Source: Marasmius tenuissimus
Lineage: Eukaryota; Basidiomycota; Agaricomycetes; Agaricales; Marasmiaceae
Assembly: GCA_029532415.1 (NCBI GenBank)
Contig: JAQOTA010000054.1
Span: 2,666,001 to 2,730,000 of the forward strand
Reading direction: 5' to 3'
DNA: 64,000 nt
Below, piece after piece: positions 10,988 through 20,403 of the stretch (the first letter of the stretch is position 1; each line of letters opens with the position of its first letter). The notes beneath the pieces are model-generated. The model was not told the origin of the DNA and ran no database searches. It worked only from the letters and a program-made list of their open reading frames with translations. The translations under genes were made by a program, and so were the position numbers.

Positions 10988-13921
10988 TCAGGCAAAAGAC
11001 ATCCCGGATGGCTGATAAGACGTTAATGGTTAGGTAAGACTCGCAGAAAGTCGGCTACTCACATTTCCTCTGCCATTAACATGCTCTACCCCAGCTTCAT
11101 TGTCGATATTCATTCCGTAGGGGTCCCTGGGGGTAGGCATGGCCGAAGGCATTCGACGTGCCATCATAACCAGGTGCCCCACATCGACTTGAGCTGAGTT
11201 GCTGCAGACGCCCTCATAAATCCTCCGAATATCGACAGCATGGTCACCAGCCTCCTCATAAGAGCGACTGTATTGCTCCAATCCTGTGATACAGTTCGTG
11301 ACCTCACGACGTCCCAACTTGGCAAGGATTTGTCCAGCTGCGATACAACTGAAAAGCATAACTGCGGGATCCAATTTCTGATCGCAAAGAATGAATGAGT
11401 AAACGGACGGCTGTGCGTAACGCGCACCAACTCACCAGGTAGTCATTTGAAGCAAGAACTCCAACCTATAAGGAATCATTAGACTTTTGTTCCTGTGGTC
11501 GAAAGGGAATAACATGAAAGGGTCCTCACCAAGGTAGATATCCGTGTCGCACTCTCGATGGCCTCCCGCGCGATCCTTTGAAGGAGATCGTCGATGTTCG
11601 CCCGATTGGGCGCCATGGTCGGTGGTGACCCTGCCCGCTGGACCTCGTTGTCTTCCTTTACGCCGTAGTCATCTGCTGCGTTGAATAGGATTATCCACAT
11701 AACATGGTACTGGGCGTCGCTGGCGAAACGCGAGACTGTCTATAGGGGCAAAGAACATTGAATACGACTGTACGGCTAGCATGACGATCGACAACATTTC
11801 ACTCACAGTCACAAAGTCACCTGAATAGTCGTTCATATGCACGGTTACTTGGTCTCCAAACTCTGTTCGCCAATCCCGTAAGGCCTGATAAAAGCCGTCG
11901 AGCGTCTCTAGCGGTATACCGTCGCTGTCAGTTGCAGGCCGCCACAATTTTCGGGACATAGAGCGGGCTGTTCTTGCCAACGAATGAGCTGCTCGGTAGT
12001 AGCCCTGAAATCGACCCTTGTGAATGATTCGCTCGGAAATTGAATGCAAACTACGTACCAAGAACTAGAATCAGGGATTCGGAGGCGAGAGGGATTCATC
12101 TGTCAGCACTTTGCGAGTAAACACATGGAAACGGGGGCTTTCACCTCGAGAGATTCACGGGTGGAGGGAGGCTCCGTAGCTATAGGATCCACGGTGTAGA
12201 AATCAATGTCATAGTCGTCGTCATCAAGGACGGGTTTGCGCCGATAGTACAGCGAGCCAAAGGCATCGCATATACACGCCATCCACCAGGCGAATATTAA
12301 AGTCCCTCTCTCCTCTGTGTCAGGTATTTGTGCTGCCACTGATTTATGGTTAATCTGGGATGCGCGAGGTAAAGGTTCAGTATTTGATGAAAACCCAAGC
12401 AGAAACCGAAGAGTGGATTACTTGGAGGTCAAGAAGATGTCGTGTTGCCGCGGTAAGCCAAAATCCGAGGAACGCTTGAAAACAAGGGAGGTGTCAAGGA
12501 TTGCGTTTGTATAACGACCGAAGAGTTCTACCATTCGAGGCACCAGGAGTTTCTAGCAAGAGGGAGATGGTCAGTGCCGGACGGCAGAAGAGGCTTCGAA
12601 GCGTTAGACTCACGGCTCTGGAGGGTCTCGACGAGAAGGCCGATAACGACATGATCTGAGTTAGGCACTCGATGTACCTTGAGTGCCTCCGCCAGTTCTC
12701 GTGTCCGATCAATGAGAGCCTTGGAAAATTGGCCTTGGCCGCCATGGGCTTGCCGATCCGCTAAGAGGAGTGGATGCTCAGAAAACTTTGAACCCCATGC
12801 AATCACTGTGGCCACGAGTGCCGGATGCATGGGTTTTTCGGATACTGAGGTAGAAGTCAGCTGATTCTTGAGTTGATTCCGGAAATGTGCAGGGTTCAGG
12901 AGGGGTAATCGTGAATGAACAATCTGAAAATACACTTCGACCAAGTCGAAGGCAATCCTGATAGATAGGCAATAGTCAGCATGACTTGGTTGGTGAGGGC
13001 ATCGGTCCACCCCCTTTCCCGATGAAAACGACTGCGTACTCGGTTCTGAAATCAGCGTCCGCTAGTTTCTCAGCCAGAGGACCCCAGGCACTGTAGATTG
13101 GTCGATTTCTGTGTTGATTGAATGGATTCGGATCACTGTAGGAGATTAATGGGTACGACGGGCGAGATGGAGAACTAATTTAAGGAGCTCACATGAAGTG
13201 TTCTGGAGGGGAAAACAGGTATGATAGGACATCTCTTGTGGGGGTGGTAAGGGTTATGGGCGGGCAAAGTCCGTACTTGATGGGCAAGGGTAGATTTGCA
13301 CTTTGGAGATACAAGGGAACATTAGCGATGTCCTCAGTAGGCGACACCCTGTAGGTTGCTGTGTTAATCAAGGTGGCTATTGTCGCGTAAAGGAAGCTTA
13401 CAATTGGGGGCCGCTAACGGTTGCAAGGCTGGAATGCCCTTGTATGAGCACATAGGTATTACGTGGATGTTGAACTGGCACTGACCTCGGCGACGACGAA
13501 GAGTTAGCTCTTGGACGCTTTGAACTTGAGACTGAACGTTTCTTCTCGCTGGTGGCCGCCTGCACGAAATGCCTGGGGTCCCGTCGCGTCAATAAATCCC
13601 AAAGCGAAGATAGACTGGTTGAACACGGACGTGCAAGGGTAACTTTTCTGAAGGCAATGCTGGCACAAGCGAAATGGAATCAGCCTGACGCTAGACGAAG
13701 TAGCGCGAAAAGTGATACCTGGCACTGTTTGACGACGAGGATAAGGGTGAAGATATGGTCATTAGTACTGTATGATTAGAAAAGAAACGAATAAGGTGCA
13801 CCTTCTCTTGACCTGGGAGACGATGGCACTTGACCTTCCTCGATCGACAAGCGTCACAGGCCGTATTCTGCTTTCTGGGGGGCGGGAGTGATTTTGCTAG
13901 TTCATGTATCTGGTTCTGCAT
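10988..13921 (-). CDS. Zn2Cys6 fungal-specific transcription factor
   Basis: Predicted nuclear regulator. The start at 13921 reads MQNQIHELAKSLPPPRKQN, then the first half of the zinc cluster, CDACRSRKVKC. The second half, CQHCLQKSYPC, is in the next exon, giving C-x2-C-x6-C-x8-C-x2-C-x6-C. A basic Ser-rich linker follows (SEKKRSVSSSKRPRANSSSS). Downstream exons carry the fungal transcription factor middle homology region: VEVYFQIVHSRLPLLNPAHF (near 12900), FAWWMACICDAFGSLYYRRKP (near 12260), and helical stretches near 11700-12000 and 11100-11300. The last exon may end at 10988 after an intron starting GTGAGT near 11058, or read through to 11030. The intron between the two zinc half-sites lacks an AG acceptor at the required place (TG instead, 13666-13667). 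The regulon cannot be read from the sequence. Confidence 0.85.
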
Positions 13922-14242
13922 AGAATGAGAAGGAAAAACAAGGCCTATGAAGGCGATGAGAAGGGAATTGGGCGGAGATGAGAGGAGGTATTATACCCAG
14001 AGGTTGATCAGACCGAGGCTGCATCAGCGAGACGGGAAAGTCGAGCACCGTTGAGTCCAGGGATAACTCTGATATTTGATTTAAATAACTCCGGATTTGG
14101 TAATGCCGCACTTAGCAGCGAAGGCGTCACGAGCAGGCCTCGGAACCGACGACCCCCTTCCGATTTGTCAGCATCCGAAAAGGCTTCACTGTTTTCGCAC
14201 TCTCACCAAACTCTCACGTACTTAGCCTCACGTCAGTCCACC

Positions 14243-14751
14243 ATGGTCAAGGTTGAAATTGTCGACGAAAAAGAGCACAACTCTCCCTATGCATCTGATT
14301 CTGATGCTAGGACTGCTTCTACAGACTCTCTGTCCTCAGTAGAGTCAGATATCTCTACGGACGAGTCCTTTTTCGACCGTGTCTCCGCCCTAGTCGACAT
14401 TGTTCCCCCAACCACCCGCCATAAAATTTCAAACCGCGTTGCATCCACAACCTCGTTCTTCAAGAAGACAGGAAAGGTCGTCGGGAACCTTGTGTGGATA
14501 GTCACGACCTCTGCTCTTCTTGTCGGCCTTCCAATGGCCCTCATTTTGGAGGATGAGGCAAAAATAGTCCAACAGGAACAGGAAATGCAGGAACAACAAG
14601 CAGGAGCTCAGCAGGTGTGTGGTTAAATGAACCGTGCTCTGTCATTTGTTCTGATTCGTCATCTCTGTTCTTCCAGATGATGTCTCCCGCAGGCGTGTAC
14701 CCCCCGACCTCTGGTTCCCAGACAAAACCTCTCGTTCCACCAGGATTCTAG
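14243..14751 (+). CDS. TOM22: Mitochondrial import receptor subunit Tom22
   Basis: Central receptor of the outer-membrane TOM complex, which binds presequences and organises the import pore. Exon 1 (14243-14614) and exon 2 (14677-14751) are both whole codons and give 148 residues. The N-terminus is acidic and Ser-rich (SDSDARTASTDSLSSVESD), as expected for the cytosolic receptor domain. The Tom22 core follows: ALVDIVPPTTRHKISN, FFKKTGKVVGNLVWIVTTSA, then a single transmembrane helix continuing through LLVGLPMALILEDEAK. A Gln-rich tail faces the intermembrane space. I chose the ATG at 14243 because it sits in CCACCATGG and gives the usual family length. An in-frame ATG at 14051 would add 64 unlikely residues. 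Its 5' end faces that of the zinc-cluster gene about 320 bp away. Confidence 0.93.
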
Positions 14752-15041
14752 AGTGCTGGCTGCGGACGACATTCACGGTCTGGTTTTTCAGAAACGTTGT
14801 CAGCCACTTCTGGTGTTTTTATCCCACCGGTACTCACACCATCATGCACGCAGCCATCCCGGCAGCGGACATTTCACTTCATCTCCACTCATTCGTGTGT
14901 ACGATACCAGTAAACGTCAGCTATCAACAGATTGATTGCTCTTATTCACGCAACTCCGTTTCGGAAAGATTAGGAAAAAGTAGCACGTCTCACGATTATT
15001 ATTAACTTAGTAAAGCCACATCCCTAGTCACCCAGTTCTAT

Positions 15042-16557
15042 CTAGAATAATTCTTCAGAAACCTATGGCAAGTTGTGGATAGGTTATCATGGAAAGGAAC
15101 AAGACGGACTTACAGCTTTGGGTCTGGGAGGGAAGACGCTTGGCCTCGTAAAGTCCTCTGCGGAACGATAGCGCCTGACGTAGTTGGTAGCATGCTGCTC
15201 AATCTCAGCCGGCGTAACTCCGACAACATCCCAGTCTCCAGGAGTGTCCGCGTCGTCTATGTACCGCCTCTCCACCTCGTCAGGGCTGAGCATGGGCCAC
15301 CAGGGAAGTTGAGCGACCCGGGCGGCAGCCAAAGCAAGCGCTTTGGGAACGACCGGCGCACGAGACTCCGGTTGGAATGCGACCGACGCCACCATATTCA
15401 GGAGATACTCGTGGCTGAGAGTAGAAGGTCCAGGCAAATTCACTGCACGAGCCAATTGGGGACCCTGAACGAGATTCGCCAAAGCTTGCGCCACGTCCAT
15501 AACCTGCCAACCAGGTCGTGAGAGTGAGCATGACTGAAAAGGGATATATTGTGAGCATTCTTACATGAACGGGTCGCGTCTTGGTCTGGGCATCGTTCAA
15601 CTTCCACCATATCGGCCACACTGTGTCATGGTTAATGGCAGTTTAACGTCACGATCATGGAGATGTAACTTACTCGCCATGTTGTTCAAGAACTTGTCTT
15701 CGTATCCAAACATGGAACCAGGTCTAACGACGGTTACCCCCTTGAAAGCCTCATTCACGAGCTGTTCGCCTTCCGCCTTGCTCCGGTAGAATTGCGACGC
15801 AGAGTCGTGCGAGGCATTGAGATGTGACATGTGAACGAAACGCGGTACTCCTTCTTCTGTTGCGATCTTCGCGATTCTATGTGCTCCATCCGCGTGGACC
15901 TGGCGGTAGTTGAAGTTCCTGTATTTAGGCGTTTCCATGAGTGCACTTCCACTGGCGTTCTTTGCATTACGCACTTGGTCTCGTAGTCTCTTCCAACAAG
16001 GTTGAACACAATGTCTGAATGCCGAAGACACTCAGCAATCTGAGTTTCGTTGCGGATGTCCCATTCCTGTATCATTTCAATCCTGTTAGCCATAACAAGG
16101 AATATGGAGAATGAGCGTTACGAACCATCGGCACAATCTGACCCAAGTCTCCCATCAGCTTCAAATGTCTTTTGTCGTCTTCATCACGGTATGGCACGAC
16201 AACTTGAGTCCCCATCCTTGCTAGTAAGGCCAGCATGTAAATCCTCATCCGAGCTTGAAGTAGGCACTGGACAATTCCTCACCAAGCTTCGATATGAGGT
16301 ATCTCCCCAAGAATCCCGTGCAACCAAAGACGGTGACAACATGACCAGTGACTGCGCTGTATCCTGGAGGTCCTTGAGAGATGACGGGTTTCTGGTTCGG
16401 AAGGGTGGTAAGATCATGGTAGGCCCGCTACATTTGTGAAAATTAAGAGGATGTTGTCAGTTTCTAAAGCCCAGAAAACACACAAAAATGGTCATTGCAC
16501 CTTTCCAGGCCGAGAAATCGCGCGCTGCACACGCAACAGATTGGTTGAAGCAGACAT
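15042..16557 (-). CDS. NDUFA9-type 39/40-kDa subunit of complex I
   Basis: Accessory subunit of NADH:ubiquinone oxidoreductase in the mitochondrial inner membrane, an atypical short-chain dehydrogenase fold that binds a nucleotide. The start at 16557 opens a presequence-like leader (MSASTNLLRVQRAISRPGK). The spliced second exon reads GYSAVTGHVVTVFGCTGFLG, with the Rossmann GxxGxxG. Then come TQVVVPYRDEDDKRHLKLMG, DIVFNLVGRDYETK, RFVHMSHLNA, FYRSKAEGE, VVRPGSMFGYEDKFLN and the C-terminal VMDVAQALANLV with PWWPMLSPDEVERRYIDD. A final small exon after a GTAAGT intron gives SEELF and a stop at 15042-15044. There are at least six introns. In the paralogous extended dehydrogenases a Tyr-x3-Lys is catalytic. 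Here the place reads FYRSK, typical of this subunit. Overall very secure. Confidence 0.93.
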
Positions 16558-16641
16558 TTGCGCTCCTCACCTAGCAAGCAGCTTTTGTAGGTCAAGTTTC
16601 GAATGAGCAGTTCGGTATTGGACGGAAGTGGACGCGGGTTT

Positions 16642-16680
16642 GGGTTAGGGTCAACCGACGACTGTACAAGGGTTAGGGTT
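16642..16680 (+). promoter_or_regulatory. Pair of telomere-repeat-like boxes upstream of the UPF0390-type gene
   Basis: GGGTTAGGG at 16642-16650 and GGGTTAGGGTT at 16670-16680, about 20 bp apart and 60-100 bp upstream of the ATG at 16743. They have the form of telo-boxes bound by Myb-type factors such as Tbf1 in other fungi. Binding here is inferred. Confidence 0.5.
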
Positions 16681-16742
16681 ACATCATTTTGGCAGCGTTC
16701 CTTCGCTCAACTCCTCCCGCTCGGCGCTTGCGCTGCTCTTCC

Positions 16743-17143
16743 ATGGCTCAAGGCAAGACGAAAGGGCTTCAGACAAAAGCCCCAAACGCCAGACACGCGG
16801 CAAAAGCGGCTGCATCAACAAAGAAGGGCAAGAGATACATTGCTCCCAAAAAGACAGCTTTGGTTAAACAGGCAACCATCAAAAAGGTTAGTTTGCTCGT
16901 TTCGATTTCCTTCTGCACCAGTCGAACACATCTTTCTCCGATCTAGGAACTCACGGCTAAAATCAACAAGTCTATCGAAGACCAAATGGTCTCTGCTGCG
17001 TCCGCTGGAAAATTGACCATCATGAAGAATGCTACCGCTGGGTGCGTGGTTATTTGAGTACCTTTGACTCAGAGTATTCTAATACCACCGATATAATTGA
17101 TAACAGGCCATCGACATCGAAAAAATTAAACATTCTCGCATAG
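16743..17143 (+). CDS. Small basic UPF0390-family protein
   Basis: Three exons (16743-16886, 16947-17041, 17107-17143) give a 91-residue lysine-rich protein. It begins MAQGKTKGLQTKAPN, continues through AAASTKKGKRYIAPKKTA and ELTAKINKSIEDQMVSAAS, and ends ...STSKKLNILA. This matches the UPF0390 family (human C19orf53 type), a conserved, probably nucleolar group of uncertain function. All three splice junctions keep the frame and use GT...AG. The composition (about one quarter Lys/Arg) fits an RNA-associated protein. The ATG at 16743 starts with the conserved MAQGK; an upstream in-frame ATG at 16689 would add 18 residues and is less likely. The promoter carries two TTAGGG-type boxes. Confidence 0.85.
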
Positions 17144-17488
17144 TCCCTCAAGTGGGCTTCGGAACCATCCATTAAAGTTGCTGGGAAAGAATCGTAGGAT
17201 ATGACCTCCTCTGACTCAGGTTGCGCACAGACAATTCAACCGAGTCATGGTCAGTCACGAATAAGGCGCCAATAGGATATCTTCGTGACTCGAGTCAAAT
17301 TCTCGGATTTTATTAGTACTCAACGCTTAGCGGCAGCCATCCGAGTCGGGTTACTGAGTTCTACATAATACAAGAGAACGTTTCCTATGTATTAGCCCAG
17401 AAAGTAGACGACTCCACGATGACATTGGTGACCTTCTGATTGCACCCAGGCGACCATATACAATAATATCTCCCTGCACGAATGCCAT
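17144..17488. other. Intergenic, nothing recognised
   Basis: About 345 bp between two convergent genes, presumably holding both 3' untranslated regions. No ORF or structure stands out. Confidence 0.5.
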
Positions 17489-19246
17489 CTAAGCGTCACC
17501 ATCACCGGCGTCCTTACCTCCTCTTCTCCTCTTAACCTTCACCGCTTCTCTCCACCTCTTTTTCCACCCTCTCGTCAATTCAACCTTATTGTCTTCCCAC
17601 CGCTGTCTGATCTGCTCCTCGGTCTGCAATTGATAGAAAGGAGACGATCCGTCGGATGCTTTCGTCGCAGATAGCGCTTCCGGGCGGACGAAGAACAACG
17701 GCATTTTGGGGTCCAGACTTATCCTCTGATGGGTTGCAGCTTTTGATTTGAGAGCTGGAACGGTGACTGGCAGTGTTTGATTAACTGAGTGAGAGGGAGC
17801 CGTGTTGTTTACGGAGTCATCGGTAGCGATTGTAAAGGGTGCAGCGTCAAGTTCGTCATCCAGTTCGAGGTCGAGGTGATTTAGGAGGGAGAATCCGCCT
17901 TTGAAGGATTGGTTAGTTGAGCCGTTTCAGTGATAGGAATAGAGTCACGTACCTTCTTCCTCTCGCGGTGCGAAGAGGTCCTTCAAGGATACAGATTTCG
18001 CAGTAGGTACAGACGGCGCGACGCGACTTGTCGGCTCACGCGTCTGGACAGGCGGAGGTTCGTCTACTTCCATCTCGCTACGTCCACTAGGCTTGTGTTG
18101 TTCGGCCGGAACAACCTCGTAGTCCTCTTCTCCGCCTGTGTAACCTTCTATGATGCGTGACTCGTCGATATCCGAATCGCTTTCCCTGCCATCCCATTCA
18201 GCGTCACCAAGAAGTGCGCTCAACAAGCTCAAATTCTGAGCTCGTTCCTGTGCGAAGTCCGTACTAGCGGGATCAGAGGGCACTGTGCGTGATTGTGGCA
18301 GGTCTTGTTGGGTGTGCAACGGAGACGCATGGGATTCTTCAAACCGAATACGTTTGGTGGGAGGTAGGATATCTGCAGCTGGCTGTGCGTGTGGTAGAGC
18401 AGAGGCTTCATCCTGCATCTCTTCATCCTCATCTTCCGATATGACAGTCTCCGTCATTTTCGTTGATGAGACTGTGCGAGGTGGTATAGTTGCAGCAGTG
18501 ATCTGGCCATCCAAGAGCGACCCTCGTAGGTATTCACCATTCCATTTTGTGACATCGATGCTCCGTATTCTAGCTCTCGAATCCGGCAGTTTGATTTCTT
18601 CTTCTCCTTTATAGGAGCTACAGCAGTCGACTTCTTTTTTGTGTCTTCTGAGGGTGGGGGTAAAGGCTTCCCTGGTCTCATTCGCATAGATCGAACAATC
18701 CTTCCTGAGGGCATGACTTTCCATCCTGGACGTTTCTCTGCGTTTTCCCGTGTCACTAGTGACATATCGCTCCCGTAAACGCCATGGTATTTCGAGTAGT
18801 GCGTTCTCTGTCTTTTGCGCGGTGGCTCATCGTTCCCCTTTGCGCGTTCGTCCGCAAGCCTAGAGAGAAAAAGTTTCGATCAACAAGGACAATTCAAGAA
18901 GCAAAACGAATACACCACCCACCGTTCCCGAAAGTCCGGTTTTGCCTCTCCAATGCGAAGTTTGGCGCCTTTCCATGTCGTGCCGCTTAGACTGGTGAAG
19001 CCTGAATACACGAATGAAACACATTTCACGACGAGGATACGTGAACTTACATCGTTTCAGAGCTGCTGGAGTTGCTTCGATTGTCGCGTAGCCAAATTTC
19101 CTGAGCTGTCCGACATCATCTACGAGCCCGAATCCATCTAGAGATTTTACGGTGCCAAATGTCGATAGCCTAGTCGAAAGGTCGGTGGGTGTCAGTGCTG
19201 GCGTCAAACCAGAAATGTGCAGCCGTTTTGTCACGGTTTCGCTCAT
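17489..19246 (-). CDS. Nop8-like RRM protein of 60S ribosome assembly
   Basis: Predicted nucleolar RNA-binding protein. The start at 19246 leads into an RRM of about 85 residues: RLHISGLTPALTPTDLSTRL, FGYATIEATPAALKRC and, after a spliced intron, WKGAKLRIGEAKPDF. Next come a basic segment (PPRKRQRTHYSKYHGVYGSD), PGWKVMPSGRIVRSMRMRP, a long acidic Ser/Glu region and the C-terminal box FFVRPEALSATK through EEQIRQRWEDNKVELTRGW with KRRRGGKDAGDGDA. The RRM plus the closing arginine/tryptophan box is the layout of fungal Nop8, which acts with the exosome and Nip7 in pre-60S maturation. The first intron uses GTAAGT and an acceptor near 19001 that keeps the RRM in frame. The orthology rests on architecture and the C-terminal box. 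Confidence 0.8.
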
Positions 19247-19557
19247 GAAAAGTTGACGGAGACTTGGAACTGCGGGAGGTGATTTTTGCAGCGAACACTT
19301 GCTGAAGTGACAGTTCTGAGAAAAGAAGTGAAGCGCCGATTATTCACCGTCATATCTTCCCACAACACTTCCATAACTGTTTTCAAGACTCAAACGTACT
19401 CAACGTCAGCAATCACAGTACATTTCTTGACCTCAAGAAGAGCGACCTAGAGCGACCGAGGGCTCCTTTCTGGGATATAAGAGCTGACGTGGACACACTA
19501 CCCACAGCACACGACTCTCGATACTTCAAGAAAGCTACTCAGTGACCTTGATCAGCG
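19247..19557 (+). promoter_or_regulatory. Divergent promoter region with TATA box
   Basis: About 310 bp between the Nop8-like and stanniocalcin-like starts. A TATAAGAG element at 19476-19483 sits about 80 bp before the ATG at 19558, a normal spacing for a fungal TATA promoter with a short leader. The remainder shows nothing I can name. Confidence 0.5.
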
Positions 19558-20193
19558 ATGCTTACACCGTACAAACTCGCACTGTCCTTGATCTTCCTCT
19601 TCACGATGGCTTCGTGGTATGTCTGTATTGATAACTGCGGGATTTACTTCCTAAATACCACCTCTAGTTCCCATGGACAATGCGTCTCGCCTCCTCTCGT
19701 CCACTCATGCACATTCTATTCTACTTGCCTCGAAGCACACTTTAACTGTGGACCCACTGGCTACCCCCTTGCATACGGAGAACACTACTGTGAAAAGTTC
19801 AGCACGCCCCCCAATCTATCTCGATTCACAGAGAAGGGTCAACAATGGATGTGGGATACGATGCATTGCCTGCAGGTAGCTTTGGTTCCAGAGTTGGAGA
19901 AGCCGCCTTCAGGATCGGATGCTTGTAAGAAACTCGAGGACAAAGCGTTCGATACACATGCCGACTGTTATGTCAACTCTGGCCTTTGCACTCTCTCGCC
20001 GCAGGATTGGTTCGCGATTGTCGAGATCGTAGGCTTGAAGACTTTGTTTGGGAGCTGGGACGCGTTGGAACAGAGCCTCGAAGCTGCTGGAGGATGTGCT
20101 GAGTTCTACTTCTGGCTTTTGAAGGAGAAGTTGAAGGACGTGTTCGACGTCGAAGAGACAGACTTTGGAATTAGGGAGAAAACGGAACTGTGA
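19558..20193 (+). CDS. Secreted cysteine-rich stanniocalcin-like protein
   Basis: The N-terminus (MLTPYKLALSLIFLFTMAS) is a signal peptide. A 51-nt intron (19617-19667, GTATGT...CTCTAG) is a multiple of three and contains no stop, so the spliced (194 residues) and retained (211 residues) forms are both open. Splicing creates a Cys at the junction, giving 11 cysteines. The Cys spacing and flanking residues follow the stanniocalcin pattern: CTFYSTCLE, then YCEKF, RFTEKGQQWMWDTMHCLQ, an ACKKLEDKAFDTHADCY block with SGLC, DWFAIVEIV, and a late SLEAAGGC. Stanniocalcins are secreted disulfide-linked glycoproteins best known in animal Ca/phosphate control. Relatives outside animals are known, but their role in fungi is not clear. 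The family call is mine from pattern recognition and needs a profile search. Confidence 0.65.
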   Translation: MLTPYKLALSLIFLFTMASWYVCIDNCGIYFLNTTSSSHGQCVSPPLVHSCTFYSTCLEAHFNCGPTGYPLAYGEHYCEKFSTPPNLSRFTEKGQQWMWDTMHCLQVALVPELEKPPSGSDACKKLEDKAFDTHADCYVNSGLCTLSPQDWFAIVEIVGLKTLFGSWDALEQSLEAAGGCAEFYFWLLKEKLKDVFDVEETDFGIREKTEL

Positions 20194-20403
20194 TGATTTT
20201 GGGCGGGTAGTGGGTAGTATTGAGCATGTACTATAGAATACCGTGTTGAATCGAATCGTGTCGCTTGATCAAGGTCGCTAAGGCTTGACAAGAATTGAAA
20301 AGCGCTCGTTGAACGAGCGCTATGACATTGACAAAAAAGTCCAAATTTAGCGCCCGTGAACTTTGACCATAACCTATTCGTTTGTCCGAAGCTCCATTCC
20401 CTA

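Noticed and set aside
14051..14242. Upstream in-frame extension of Tom22
   Set aside because: The family starts with a short acidic receptor domain and the ATG at 14243 has a better context. The extension has no conserved character.
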